Shown here piece after piece: positions 1 through 11,962 of a stretch of DNA of 64,000 bases. The stretch lies in the NCBI GenBank assembly GCA_946800325.1, contig OX326956.1, forward strand, positions 35,979,582 to 36,043,581, in the 5' to 3' direction. The notes under the pieces are model-generated. The model was not told the DNA's origin. It did not search any database and saw nothing but the letters and a program-made list of their open reading frames with translations. Both the position numbers and the translations under genes were made by a program. The stretch's first letter is position 1; each line of letters opens with the position of its first letter. The stretch is from Luzula sylvatica. Taxonomy: Eukaryota; Streptophyta; Magnoliopsida; Poales; Juncaceae.

Positions 1-209
1 CGGTGATTTTTCATGGTTAATTTCTTTTGTTCTTATTTTTCTTTTTGTGCTTAATTTCTTTTGTTCTTATTTTGCTTTTGCGTTTGTGCTTTATCTATTC
101 ATATTTCTTTTGTTCTTATATACTCCGAGAAAATGGTCAAGTTATGAACTATTGATTACTGCATTTTTTTATTTCTAAAAGCTTCTTAGTTTGTGAAATT
201 TTTTTGTAG

Positions 210-1296
210 GGATTAAATTGCCAAATGTACATGAAGCAAATTACCAGATTATGTATTTCACAAAGCGGTAATGTCGGATAGTTACTTCTATTTTTGAGAT
301 TTTTTATTGAAGGGTATTCAAATTTAATTAGGGTTGTTTGGTTATAGTGTTCTTGAATCCTAACTTTGATGATTAAGAATTTGCAAAAAATTTAGTGTCG
401 TGGTGCATGTTGTGCAAAATTTAGAGGCTGGGTACATTATCAATTAAGTTAGAGCCTACTTTTTGCATATTTCAGGATGATGTATTTTCGAGAGAGCAGG
501 GGCTATTATGTAAAATTTGGGAGTGCAAGGGCTGTTATGCAAAATTTGGGAGTGTAAGAGATGTTGTGCAAAATTTGGGAGTGTAAGGGCTGTTATGCAA
601 ATTAGAGATTGCATTGTAGGTGATGTTATGCAAATTTGGGGGGTTCAGGGGTTGTTATGTAAAATTGGAGATCGTAGAGACTCAAGAAAAAATGGGATCG
701 CAGGGGCTAACATGCCATAATAAAGATAGTGAGCTGAAGAAAGTTCCTCTGTGAAAAAAGTCGCAAATCAGGTTAGTGTTATTACTCTTCTTGATAATAT
801 CAAATATGTCCGTTAATTCTTGTTCTATCTAAAGCAAGAAGACTCGTCGTTCTACAATAGATTTTTCATAGATTCATAATTTCAATACAATTTTCATATT
901 TCAGAAATTGATAGGGGCTTATAAGCAAATTTCAGGAAATTCAAGGGGTTTCAATGTAAAATTTCAATAATTATGCTACTAATTGTGCCTCTACTATTTT
1001 AAACGACTATAATATGATTTTCTCATATATTTTGTTTTTGCAATTTGAAATAGGGGTTCATACTCAGATATGGTGGGTATCTCAACATATTATCAAGAAG
1101 TGAGATGAAGACAGCTCCCTGTACAGGTAAATTTGCAAAACAAACCTTGCATTATGTAAGGACTTTTTTGCAATTTTAAAAAATGTGAAGATTCTAACTT
1201 AATTGCAGATTTGCAAATGCTTATTTCGATAGTCGTTGGCACCTTTTCACAAATCTGGTTGTTAATGCTTATTGGCGGCTCTCTAGCTTTTTCAAG
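210..1296 (+). pseudogene. Exon-like fragments of an unidentified membrane protein gene
   Basis: Three short open blocks are bounded by AG acceptors and GT donors: 210-267, 1054-1126 and 1209-1296. The last two are separated by an 82-bp AT-rich intron and join in frame (24 codons plus 1 nt, then 2 nt plus 28 codons plus 2 nt). The joined reading contains a hydrophobic stretch, MLISIVVGTFSQIWLLMLIG, that looks like a membrane segment. The first block reads IKLPNVHEANYQIMYFTK. A further exon-like start after an AG lies near 479. I do not recognise the family. It could be the 3' part of a gene starting left of the window or a transposon-borne gene fragment; GTTCGAAC motifs like those in LTRs at 19-38 kb follow at 1336-1372. 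Positions 1-209 show only T-rich sequence. Confidence 0.4.
500..712. repeat. 29-30 bp minisatellite, about six to seven units
   Basis: Degenerate tandem units of the form GGCTGTTATGCAAAATTTGG followed by GAGTGTAA recur through this stretch. It lies between the exon-like blocks at 210-267 and 1054-1126, so it is probably intronic. A related fragment (TTGTGCAAAATTTAGAGGCT) lies just upstream near 410. Confidence 0.7.
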
Positions 1297-2277
1297 GTAA
1301 ACTTATAATCGCATTATACATCCAGAACCTATTCAGTTCGAACGGATGAAGATTCCGTTCGAACGAAATATCTTTTGTTTGCTACTTGTATACAATCTTA
1401 TTGTACACTACCACGGACGCTTAAGTTCGTTCATCCTTATGTGTATTATTTACTGTTGATCCAAAACTGTATTTCTTTCAGTAATATCATATTTAGTAGT
1501 GAACTAATTTAAAAAGTAATATGAAAATTTTATTTACGACTTTAAAAATAAAAATAACATATGATATATGTCTACAAGTTTAAGAATTTATTCATGTTTT
1601 GATAGGTAAACTATTCTTTATAATTTTTGAAAATTTAATATTAAAATTGTTTGCAAATATAACCTAATTTTCATTATATAAAATTCTCACAATTAGAATT
1701 TTAAATAAAATAATAATAATACTTAAATTTGAATAATGTAAATATATGTTATTTTGCAGTGTATTTTCTTACATAATATCTTCACAAATTCAAATCGGAC
1801 AAAACATTATTTAGGAATTATGTTAATATTGATCTCAATTAAAGAAAAATAATTCAAGCAAATATATTGGCTGGGTATTTAAAATTAAGTTCTAAAATTA
1901 ATATTAATATATAATGTATGTTTTATAATATTATATATTAAATCATTAATATTTAATATGTATATTTTCATCTCCCACTGGTATTCATATTTGTTCGTGT
2001 TAAATAATGATAAAAAAATGAACTGAAATTGTATAAACTAGCAAAAGAAATTAGTTCACGTCATTAATATAAGATGATACAACTTCAAAAATGATATTCA
2101 TATTTGTTCGAAAACATTAATTATTCATTATTAAGAAGCAATATTTTTCTAACATTGCCTATTTAAATTTCCAACCAGAAACAATTTTGTATTTTGTATG
2201 ATCAATATACAAACAAAATATTTCAAAACCGAGTACAAAACAAAAAATTATACAAAGAATTACTCCAATATATTCAG
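1297..2277. other. AT-rich spacer with old repeat sequence
   Basis: No gene is visible. At 1336-1372 two copies of the GTTCGAAC palindrome occur. From about 1560 to 1800 the sequence resembles 50,690-50,960 (shared pieces include GTTTTGATAG and AATGTAAATATATGTTATT-like strings), which suggests a shared ancient dispersed repeat. The 3' flank and probable 3' UTR of STP-A occupy the right end. Confidence 0.4.
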
Positions 2278-5200
2278 CTAAATAGCATTTGTTTTGGGTA
2301 TTCTTTCCTCGTCAATAAATCGTTTCCAAAACCAATGCTTCTTCCAAACTTTCTCACTTATCTCCTCAATCGGAACATTCTCAGTCTCAGGCACGAAAAA
2401 ATATGCAAACAAAGTCATCACAACCACCCATCCCGCAAAAAACGCAAAAATTCCATATTTAAATCGGCACAACATTGAAAGAGACACTTGAGCAATAAGA
2501 AAAGTAATCATTAGATTAACGCAAACAGTCACGCTCTGTCCTGCCGATCTAGTCTCGAGTTGAAAGACCTCACTAGGTATAAGCCAGCCAAGTGGGCCCC
2601 ATGACCAAGCATATGAAGCAGCAAAAGTACAAATCATTACTAATACGAACATTGCATAATCCCGGCTAAGGTGACCTAAACCGAGAACGACTGTGATCAA
2701 GACAAGAGATATGAACATTTGTACACCAGCTTCTAAAAAGAGTAATCTTCGCCCTACTCGATCAACGGCGTAAACGGAGACTAATGTAGAGAGCACATTA
2801 ACTGAGCCCAAGATTACTGCAGAGTAAAATGGTGCATCATTTTGGAAACCGAGTGATACGAAGAGAATTGGTGCGTAGAACAGGATCACATTCATCCCCG
2901 TAAGTTGTTGGAACATCTACAACAACAAAACACAAACAAAAGAAAAATTATGAGAGTGATGAATGTAGCAGTCAAAACGATGACGATAACAGAATTAATA
3001 TTGGTATATACTTGAAGGAAAATGGCTATAATAAGTGGTGGGCGATTGTGTCGGTGGAGGAGTTCATGATAGGGGCGCTTCACTTTCTGAGCGACTCGAG
3101 AAGCCTCCATGATTTCCTTTAATTCGGACTCAATGTCATCCGTGCCACATAATTTTTTTAGAACGGCCTTGCCTTCGTCAATGTGGCCTCGCTCGATTAA
3201 ACTAGTTGGTGTATCATCTACAACTAGTGCACCGAGCGTAAATAAGAAAGCAGGTATAATCGCCAAGCCTAATGATAACCTCCATCCCCATTTGTCAATC
3301 CTATATAAATGGAGGAAGATATCAGAAACAATTAGTTTTTGGAGGAGTTCCACATGTGTATCTCTACAAAATCGCAAAATATCATATGAATAAATGCCGA
3401 TATAAAACAAGAAACAACCACACTTGCACCCCACATTTCTAATATTGTTTTTTTCAGTATTGTGGGGCTATAGTTTTATAAGGTAATTCATGAAATTATT
3501 TTATATATTAAATGATGTTTAATAAATTCAATGAATTAAGAGAATAAATAAGAGATGTACTTTAATGAGCCATAATTGACAAGGCTTGCGAGGAGGATAC
3601 CAATTGTAACATTAAGTTGAAACAAGATATTTAAACCTCCTCTTATTTTCGCCGGGGCGATTTCGGATAGATAAAGTGGTACTGCTTGATTCCCAAAACC
3701 GACGCCACAGCCAAGAAGTATCCTCCCGGTTATGAGCATCGTAAGATTACTTGCCGCCGCACCAAATATTACACCTATAATATTAATGATATTATATTTC
3801 AATATTTGAATGTTAAGTAAATGCTTAAACTAGTTATAAAGCTTGCTCTGTTATCATAATAATTTGGCTTACTATTTCGAACAAGTGCATAACAGTACCT
3901 ATGATGAAGAAGAAGCCTGCTATGACCATGGTGAGTCTGCGACCTAAATATCTTGTTGTGTACGAGGCAAAAAAGGTGGCCACTATTCCAGCCAAGTATA
4001 ACGAAGAGGTGAATAATTGAACTTTTGGATTATTGAACAAACAATATCTGTTGCTAGGCTCTTGTTCGTGCACCTTTTTGCGGTATACTGAGGGAAAGAA
4101 TTTCTCTAGAAAGCTGTCCATTGACGTTACTCCACCTGTAATTTGTGAAATGCATGTGAAATTAATATTCATGTGACAACTTCAAATTATTACTATATCC
4201 ATTGAAGCCGAACAACCTTTTAAAAATGTAATTTGAGGAATGCATGTTAATTTAATATTGAAAAAATATATTGTGCCCTACATCTCATCCCAACAACCTT
4301 GACTAAGAAGACATTGAAAATTAATTAGATTGATTTAACATTCTAATTAAGAATTAATTGATACGTTCAATTTACAAATTAATTCATATTAATATGTTAA
4401 TTGACATGTTAATTTAATTAAACTCTCAATTAACATATTAATTCGTTCAATTAAAAATAGTAATTAATTCAACTAAATACAATTTGTCACCTCCTCAAAA
4501 TCTGTTTGAACAAGTTAGGGGAGTACCGTGTGTAACCCTTTAATAGTCATGTCATCATCTTAAAATATTGATAAATTATTTTAGGATCTTTATCCTTTTA
4601 CTGTTTTATTTTAAACTTTTATGAAAGCGAAAAAAAAAAACAATTAATGTTTTTCTAGTAGGCTTACTTTTCAACGTGACGTCTTAATATAAAGACTATT
4701 TTGTCTTAATACATAGTGACTTGGGACTTTCTATTTTTTTTTTTTTAAGAAAAAAAAAATCTTATACATAGTGACTTTGGACTTTTTATTTTTTAGGAAA
4801 AATATAGATGTCCTATTTCCTCTTTGTATTCCTTCTTTTTAATTAAAGTAAGTGATAAATCAAACAAATCAAACAAAGATGTATTAAATTAGAATTTTTA
4901 TGTTAAATCGAATTAATTAACTTATATGTTTTATATTCATTTAAAACATACTCATTTATTACATATATGTGTTGAATCAGATTCACTTACTCGTTTATCA
5001 CATATTCATTAAACATTACCAACAAAACATCACTACATTAATAGGTTGAGAGGATAGTAAGGATCTTCATATCATCAATCATCTTTTTGTTGGTTTTAAA
5101 TTAGAATAAAGGTAATAAAGAGGATTCACAATGAAATTAGGCAAATTTGTTATGTTTTAATCAATAAAAATCACCATGATTGATGTTTTTTTGGCACACA

Positions 5201-5457
5201 AAATTAAGCACGAGTAATCAGATGCATAACTGAAAGGAAACTAATTAATTAAGCATAACAAGAAAAATAGTGATATTAAGAAGGCATCAAATAAAAAACC
5301 AACCTGAGATTCCGATATCATAGCCGAACATCAAACCAGCGGTAGCAACCAGCATGCATGATATAATCAAAATTGGGGTAATTTTCGCTTCCGCATCCAG
5401 CGCCACCTCTAGAGGCTCCACCGTACTGTAAACTCCTCCTCCTCCTCTCCTCAGCAT
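2278..5457 (-). CDS. Sugar transport protein (monosaccharide/H+ symporter), STP-A
   Basis: Predicted plasma-membrane hexose/proton symporter of the STP branch of the major facilitator superfamily, importing apoplastic monosaccharides. Five exons: 5304-5457, 3899-4135, 3561-3774, 3012-3300 and 2278-2916, all GT/AG, intron phases 1, 1, 2, 0, giving 510 residues, the usual STP length. Exon 1 (ATG at 5457) encodes MLRRGGGG and the first membrane segment ending GYDIGISG; Asp47 matches the proton-coupling Asp of AtSTP10. Exon 2 supplies the extracellular lid with its Cys (RYCLFNN) and RYLGRR. Exon 3 has [10 protein letters not shown] and PLYLSEIAP, with FQL for the sugar-contact Gln. Exon 5 has [14 protein letters not shown] (sugar-contact Asn338), [19 protein letters not shown], the VNL Asn, the MLC lid Cys and [10 protein letters not shown], a variant of the family PETKG motif. 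No stop or frameshift is seen. Substrate specificity cannot be read from sequence alone. Confidence 0.9.
4240..4530. mobile_element. Degraded MITE in intron 1 of STP-A
   Basis: The core is rich in TTAATTAAC-type strings (such as ATTAACATATTAATT) and is flanked by ends resembling the MITEs at 10,093-10,372 and 18,599-18,860: GTGCCCTACATCTCATCCC on the left and TTAGGGGAGTACCGTGTG on the right. No clear target duplication was found. Confidence 0.35.
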
Positions 5458-5640
5458 ATTCCTATCAATTTTATATTTATTATATTCAAATACGAAAAGG
5501 AGAAAAGAAATTTTTATGAACTTGAATCCACTGTTTGCAAGTACTTGAGTTAAGATTTACACCTTTGTGTGCGAGAGAAAGAAAAGAGAATTTTGTAAAT
5601 AAAGGAAAGGAATAATTTTAGAAAAAACCCTAACTTTTCT
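5458..5640 (-). promoter_or_regulatory. 5' leader and promoter-proximal block of STP-A
   Basis: This block upstream of the ATG is conserved with the same region of STP-B (11,663-11,830) and partly STP-C. Shared strings include TACGAAAAGGAGAAAAGAAA and TTTTGTAAATAAAG in plus-strand reading. Conservation outside the coding exon suggests 5' UTR and core promoter. A weak TATA-like TTTATTTAC reads on the minus strand near 5595-5605. No transcription start can be fixed. Confidence 0.4.
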
Positions 5641-6028
5641 GAATAATAGCCCAAAGTTTGCAATAATTAAGTAGTTCAAGAGAAGATCAATGATTTTTTA
5701 TGGGGGCGATTGGGTAAAAAGCATCAGCAAATATAGTGGTAACATAATTTTACACCACAGGAGTTTATGCATTCAATGAGAGAGGACTTAGGACTTGGTC
5801 ATTATTAAATTTGTGGTCGCGAGTTCTTTTCCACTAGAAATAAAATCGAAAATCTCTGTCCACAATGGGCAGCAAAACATTTACACAAAATCATATTTTT
5901 TTTATTGAGCAGTGTTAAGGCCGACCAAACAATCTGAACCCAGAGCTAAATACGGTTTGAGTGGATATAAAGACCAGATATGCATTTAACGTGGTGTGAA
6001 AAGTGTGAACCAACTGTTTTTTTGTAAT

Positions 6029-6122
6029 AAACTGGAAACCGAGTGCACCCTAAAACCATGGGACGGATTTTAATAGCTGGGACGGGAGGAATCTGAGACT
6101 CTGTCAAATTTTCGTCGAATAA

Positions 6123-6182
<60 letters not shown>

Positions 6183-6267
6183 TGGAATCCGAGTGAACCC
6201 TAAAACCATGGGACGGATTTTAATAGCAGGGACGGGAGGGATCTGAGACTCTCTAAAATTTTCGTCG

Positions 6268-6335
<68 letters not shown>

Positions 6336-6416
6336 ATCCGAGTGAACCCTAAAACCATGGGACGGATTTTAATAGCAGGGACGGGAGGGATCTGAGACTC
6401 TCTAAAATTTTCGTCG

Positions 6417-6482
<66 letters not shown>

Positions 6483-6563
6483 ATCCGAGTGAACCCTAAA
6501 ACCATGGGACGGATTTTAATAGCAGGGACGGGAGGGATCTGAGACTCTCTAAAATTTTCGTCG

Positions 6564-6628
<65 letters not shown>
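6029..6628. repeat. Four tandem ~150-bp units, each ending in a long (TA)n tract
   Basis: A block of about 90 bp beginning GGAATCCGAGTGAACCCTAA and containing CATGGGACGGATTTTAATAG is repeated four times (near 6029, 6181, 6332 and 6479). Each copy is followed by a 50-60 bp TA microsatellite. The first copy is the most diverged. Open frames rich in Tyr-Ile here are microsatellite artefacts. Confidence 0.85.
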
Positions 6629-6630
<2 letters not shown>

Positions 6631-6690
6631 TGTAAATTATATTGTTTTTCTCTCTCCCTCCCTCTCCTCAAAACAACCCCCTCCCTCCCC

Positions 6691-6691
<1 letters not shown>

Positions 6692-6724
<33 letters not shown>
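6692..6724. repeat. (CA)n microsatellite
   Basis: About 16 CA dinucleotides, directly after a C-rich stretch (CTCCCTCCCC). Confidence 0.9.
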
Positions 6725-6727
<3 letters not shown>

Positions 6728-6818
6728 CTCTCCAGAATGCCCGAGATCCGCTACTTCCTAAAACCAAGTACATTATCTATTCCCCTCCTATTTGATTTCC
6801 TTCCACTCTTGTTGTCCC

Positions 6819-7240
6819 CCGGGTCGGTCCCGGTATTCTAAGGATCCGAAACTATTTTTTAAAAAATACCTCTTAAATTAATTATTAAGGGAGACTACCG
6901 TATTACATGTAATTGTGTTGATTATTAGTTAAGTTCTTAATTTTTTTTTCTACAGATTCAAGGTTCAAATCTCGTATAAATAATTTTTTTTCTTATATTT
7001 TTTTTTATTGTATTTTGGAATTTTTTTTAAAATAATAGTTTGTAGGAATTCGAACTCATGGGCTCTCTAAAAATAAATAATTGTTCTACCAATAAATCAT
7101 AAGATTTATTATGATATATAGTAATTTTATTGTAATTATACTTATTTTTAACTGAATAAATTAAGTTTTTCGAAAAATTTGGATCCCTAAAAATTTAGGA
7201 CTCGAATCCCGGATTTTGTACATCTTACACGCCGGCCCTG
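6819..7240. mobile_element. Non-autonomous hAT-like element with paired tRNA-like modules
   Basis: The element is flanked by a perfect 8-bp target duplication, GTTGTCCC, at 6811-6818 and 7241-7248. Its ends read CCGGGTCGGTCC and GCCGGCCCTG, an imperfect inverted pair of the CAGGGCCGG type seen in plant hAT elements. The 422-bp interior has no coding capacity. It contains a B-box-like GGTTCAAATCTC on the plus strand (near 6961) and GAGTTCGAATTCC on the minus strand (near 7050), each preceded by an A-box-like string, arranged towards each other. Confidence 0.75.
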
Positions 7241-7248
7241 GTTGTCCC

Positions 7249-7979
7249 TTTCCTCTTCCTTGCAAATAGATATATGAAGAATTGGTTCGAGCTTACCTAA
7301 TACGCGAGCAACTCGTTTGCCGGATCTCCTTATACTTATCAATCAAACAAACAAAGCTGCCTAAGTTCGACTCTTTTCTTTTGTCAACAACTTAATAGAA
7401 AGTTATGAATCTATTGTTGTGTGATGGACTTGGGTCCAATTGATTCAATTTTAAAGAATTGATAGGGTTTGATTGCAAGAACGGTTATTGGCAATATTCA
7501 CTCGAGTGGTGATATGAAATCCCTTTATAATCCCTTCATTGTATTGTATTGATGATGTAGTATTTTGTCATTTGTTTCTAAATGTAGTGTTAAATGAACA
7601 AATAGATCGGATTGAGCATATGAGTATGCTAAATGTGTATATTCGTAAAATAAATATATGATAAATAATTAAATAGACTCAATTTAACACATAAGAGATT
7701 ATTATTTCATACATATATTTGTCTTATTTGTTTAGTTCAACACTTATTACCAACACATCACTTAGCGTGGAGGAATTTAGAGCGGTCTGTATTCATTCAA
7801 CGGAGAGCTCAAATGTCAAATGACTATTCAAGAAACTACATGGTATCCGCGCTCTTAATCTAACTTTAATGTTTTTTATATTACTTTAAAGAAATGATTT
7901 TTGTCGCCAGCAAATTTTGTTGGTGACTTCGTTATATTTTTTTTCAATATGAATTGTTTAACTACAATATACTATTCAG
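7249..7979. other. Spacer between hAT element and STP-B
   Basis: AT-rich sequence with no gene. The segment next to the STP-B stop codon is presumably its 3' UTR. Confidence 0.4.
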
Positions 7980-10900
7980 CTACATACCATTTGTTTGGGG
8001 AATCCTTTCATCGTCAAGAAACCGTTTCCAAAACCAATGCTTCTTCCAAACTTTCTCATTCATCTCCTCAATCGACACATTCTCAGTCTCGGGCATGAAG
8101 AAATACACAAGTAAAGTCATCACCACCACCCATCCCGCAAAAAATGCAAAAATCCCATATTTAAACCAGCACAACATTGAAAGAGACGCTTGAGCAATAA
8201 GGAAAGTAAACATTAGATTGACACAAACAGTCACGCTCTGTCCTGCCGATCTAGTCTCGAGTTGAAAGACCTCACTAGGTATAAGCCAGCCAAGTGGGCC
8301 CCATGACCAAGCATATGAAGCAGCAAAAGTACAAATCATTACTAATACCAAAATTGCATAACCACGGTTAATGTCACCTAAATGATCATGTACACCGAGA
8401 ACGGCTGTGATCAAGATGAGAGAGAAGAACATTTGTACACCGGCTTCCAGAAGGAGTAATCTTCGCCCTACTCGATCAACGGCGTATACCGAGACCAATG
8501 TAGAAAGCACAAAAACTGAACCCAAGATTACTGCAGAGTAAAATGGTGCATCGTTTTGGAAACCAAGTGATATGAAGAGAACTGGCGCATAGAACAGGAT
8601 CGCATTCATTCCAGTAAGTTGTTGGAACATCTACAACGATAAAACATAAACAAAACAAAAGTATGAGAGTGATAAATGTAACAATTGAAAAGACATAAAA
8701 AAAATTAAAATTTGGTACGTACTTGGAGGAGAATGGCAATGGTGAGCGGAGGGCGATTGTGTCGTTGGAGGAGTTCACGAAAGGGGCGCTTCACTTGCTG
8801 CGCGACTCGAGAAGCCTCCATGATTTCCTTTAATTCAGACTCGATATCATCTGTGCCGCATAACTTTTTCAAAACGGCTTTGCCTTCGTCAATGTGGCCT
8901 CGCTCGATTAAACTAGTTGGTGTATCATCTACAACTAGTGCACCGAGTGTAAATAAGAAAGCAGGTATACCCGCCGAGCCTAATGATAACCTCCATCCCC
9001 ATTTGTCAATCCTATTTAAATGAAGGATGATATATAAGAAACAACGAGTATTAGGAGGAATTCCATGCGTACCCCTACAAAATCCCAAAATATCATATCC
9101 CCGTGACATATAATGAATAAACGTCCATATAAAACAAGAAGCAATGACAATTGTACCCCCATTTCTAAAATAATTTTTTTCAGTATTGTGGGGTTGCACT
9201 TTTATAAGGTATTCATTAAATTATTCTATATATTAAATGATGATTAATAAATCTAAGAAATTAAGGGAATAAATAAGAGATGCACTTTGATGAGCCATAA
9301 TTGACAAGGCCCGCGAAGAGGATACCAATTGTAACATTAAGTTGAAACAAGATGTTTAAACCTCCTCTTATTTTAACCGGCGCAATTTCAGATAGATATA
9401 GTGGTACCGCTTGGTTCGCGAAACCGACACCACAGCCAAGAAGTATTCTCCCGGTTATGAGCATCGGAAGATTACTTGCCGCTGCACCAAATATTACACC
9501 TGTAATATTCCAAAATTTAATTAGATTATATATCAATATTTGAGTGTTAAGTAAATGTTTAAAGTAGTTATAGAGCTTGCTCTGTTATCATAATAATTTG
9601 ACTTAATATTTTGAACTAGTACAAAATAGTACCTATGATGAAGAAGAAGCCTGCGACGACCATGGTGATTCTGCGCCCAAAATATCTTGTAGTGTACGAG
9701 GCAAAAAAGGTGGCTAGAATTCCAGCCAAGTATAATGAAGAGGTGAATAATTGAATCTTTTGATTGTTGAACAAGCAATATCTGCTGTCGTTATGCTCTT
9801 GCTCATGCTCCCATTTGTGAATGTATACTGAACGAAAGAATTTCTCCAGAAAGCTATCCATTGATGTTACTCCACCTTTTTAAGAATGTATTTTGCGAAA
9901 TGCATGTTATATTAATATCCATGGCACCGCTTTAAATCCTTACGATATCCATTTGATGTCAATCGACCATTTTGAAAATGTAATTTGTGAAATACCTGTC
10001 AATTTAATATCAATGTCAATGTCCTAAAATATCTATAAATTATTTTAGGATCTTTATTCTTTTACTGTTTTTGCTTTTATTTTTTTTAGAGATAATTATA
10101 GCATGCCCCTCAAATTCCTCCAACACCCTCTATATCACCAATTAACATGATAATTAATAAAAATATATTTCATTAACGATTAATTGATATTGATTAAGAA
10201 TTGTCAATTCGTACGTACTTTAATTATATATCAATTAACCGTTAATAAAGTATATTTTTATTAATTATCATGTTAATTAATTATTAACCCATTAATTATC
10301 ATGTTAATTAATTGTTAACCCATGATATAAATGATGTTGGGCTCTTGGGAGACTCAGGGGCACCATATATGGGCTCTTTTTTTAGTAGGGTCACTTTTCA
10401 AGATGAAATCTACATACCAAGAATATTTTGTCTAATGCATATTGTGACTTAGAACTTTCTATTTTTTTTATTGAATTTCAAGTAAAATTCTTTGTAGACT
10501 TTTGACTAGAGACAAACTTGGCTTCTTTTCAATTAATTTTTTTCGGCTTTTTTTGACTAGGAATATTGCAGTAATAAAGCTTTAGTTTATCCTTATTTTG
10601 GAGAATACAATATGATATCTACACTAACCAAATTATCCATTTCTAACAAAACATTATTAGTGTATCAAAGTTCGGAAATTATCTAGCACAAAGGTAGACA
10701 GCAAAACTTCAACATTTTTAGCAATCATTTATTATTGACCTTAAGAAACCAAAAAACATAGGGTGGGGATGTCAACCGGGCGGGGCAGGGCGGGGCGGGA
10801 CGGGATGGGTACGAGTAAGCCTCTCAATATCCGTACCCGAATTTTAAGGTATTATCCGTACCCGAAATATCCACAGATAAATTTTCACCCCGTACCCAAA

Positions 10901-11662
10901 CGCGGGTATACCCGTTACCCATAAAAATGCATAATTTAGTAAAATTATCAAAATTTGGAAATGATTCAAATCTAAAAAAAAATTAAAATTGGGAAATCGG
11001 GTACGGAAATTGATATTTTTTAATTCGGTTAAAATGGATATGGGTTTTACCCGCCCCGTTGACATCCCTAGACGTCCTGGGTACGCGGCATTTTCTACTA
11101 TAGTCCTTACTTCACTGGAATTTCAATCTTCAACCTTGGATTTATTAAATAAAAGTCCAACCAGTCAATATCCATGAAAGGATAAACACAGGACTGAAAA
11201 CCAAAATTTCCAAATAAAGCTGATATTATCTAATTTTGAAAGGTAGATTTTGAGAACTCACAAGAACTGAAATTGGTCATTAATGCAACAAAAAAAAACT
11301 TAAATTGGACATTTCTGTGACTTGTATAGAGGCCAAAAAGAGGAATCACGTCAACATTTTAATCAGTAGATATCATATCACCGTGATTGATGTTTTTTGG
11401 GCCAACAAATTAAGCACGAGCAATTACATGCATAACAGAAACTAATTAGTTAAGTATAACAAGAAAATAGGTGATATTAAGAAGGCAAAGTAAGAATCAA
11501 AATAAAAAACCAACCTGAGATTCCGATATCATAGCCAAACATCAAACCAGCAGTAGCGACCATGATGCATGATATAATCAAAATAGGAGTAATCTTCGCT
11601 TCCGCAACCAGCGACACCTCTAGAGGCTCCACCGTACTATAACCTCCTCCTCTCCCCAGCAT
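7980..11662 (-). CDS. Sugar transport protein STP-B with an altered sugar-site residue
   Basis: Paralogue of STP-A with the same architecture. Exons 11515-11662, 9633-9875, 9286-9499, 8723-9011 and 7980-8630, phases 1, 1, 2, 0, give 514 residues. The N-terminus is [13 protein letters not shown]. Lid Cys (SRYCLFNN), [32 protein letters not shown] and [10 protein letters not shown] are kept. The key oddity is residue 338: GSVFV (codon TTT at 8511-8513) replaces the GSVNV of STP-A and STP-C. It lies 37 residues after the first Gln of QQLTG, the same spacing as the sugar-binding Asn332 of AtSTP10 from Gln295. The acceptor of exon 2 (AAAAAG) has a purine-rich approach and looks weaker than in the paralogues. 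The frame is intact, so the gene may still be expressed, but transport could be lost or changed. Intron 1 (9876-11514) holds two MITEs. Confidence 0.87.
10093..10372. mobile_element. MITE in intron 1 of STP-B
   Basis: Left end AATTATAGCATGCCCCTCAA and right end, reverse-complemented, ATATATGGTGCCCCTGAG are similar. The interior is full of TTAATTAAC and TAATTATCATG strings including a direct duplication (TTATCATGTTAATTAATT twice near 10,260-10,310). The same family recurs at 18,599-18,860. No target duplication was settled. Confidence 0.45.
10764..11070. mobile_element. hAT-type MITE (GGGATGTCAA ends) in intron 1 of STP-B
   Basis: Terminal inverted repeats read GGGATGTCAACCGGGCGGGG on the left and CCCGCCCCGTTGACATCCC on the right. 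The interior is made of GGGTA/TACCCG strings, like the element at 43,879-44,441, which has an 8-bp target duplication. The matching point of STP-C intron 1 (about 59,045) lacks the insert, so this copy arrived after the duplication. Confidence 0.75.
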
Positions 11663-11850
11663 ATTATATTGCTTTCAAATTTATGTTCAAATACGAAAAG
11701 GAGAAAAGAAAGATTAAGTAATTTGAATCCGCTGTTTGTAAGTATCTTGAGTTTAGATTTACACCTGTGATGTGGTACTTGTGTGTGTGCTTCTGAGAGA
11801 GAAAAGATAATTTTGTAAATAAAGAGAAGGGATAATTTTCAGAAAAACCT
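11663..11850 (-). promoter_or_regulatory. 5' leader and promoter-proximal block of STP-B
   Basis: Conserved with the STP-A leader (ATACGAAAAGGAGAAAAGAA, TTTTGTAAATAAAG). A short (TG)n and a GAGAGAGA tract sit at 11,782-11,805, which on the coding strand gives a CT-rich leader typical of plant 5' UTRs. Confidence 0.4.
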
Positions 11851-11962
11851 TAACTTTTCTTAGTATTACGAACAACCCCCTACTTGTACTTTCTCTCCAA
11901 AATTCGCTGTATAATGTTTAACTCTTCAAACTTCCCCAAACTTTTCTAAATATCAATGTTTT

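Noticed and set aside
2294..2491. Plus-strand open frames over the STP exons (also at 3109-3393, 8712-9023, 55321-55518)
   Set aside because: They are antisense shadows of strongly conserved minus-strand transporter exons.
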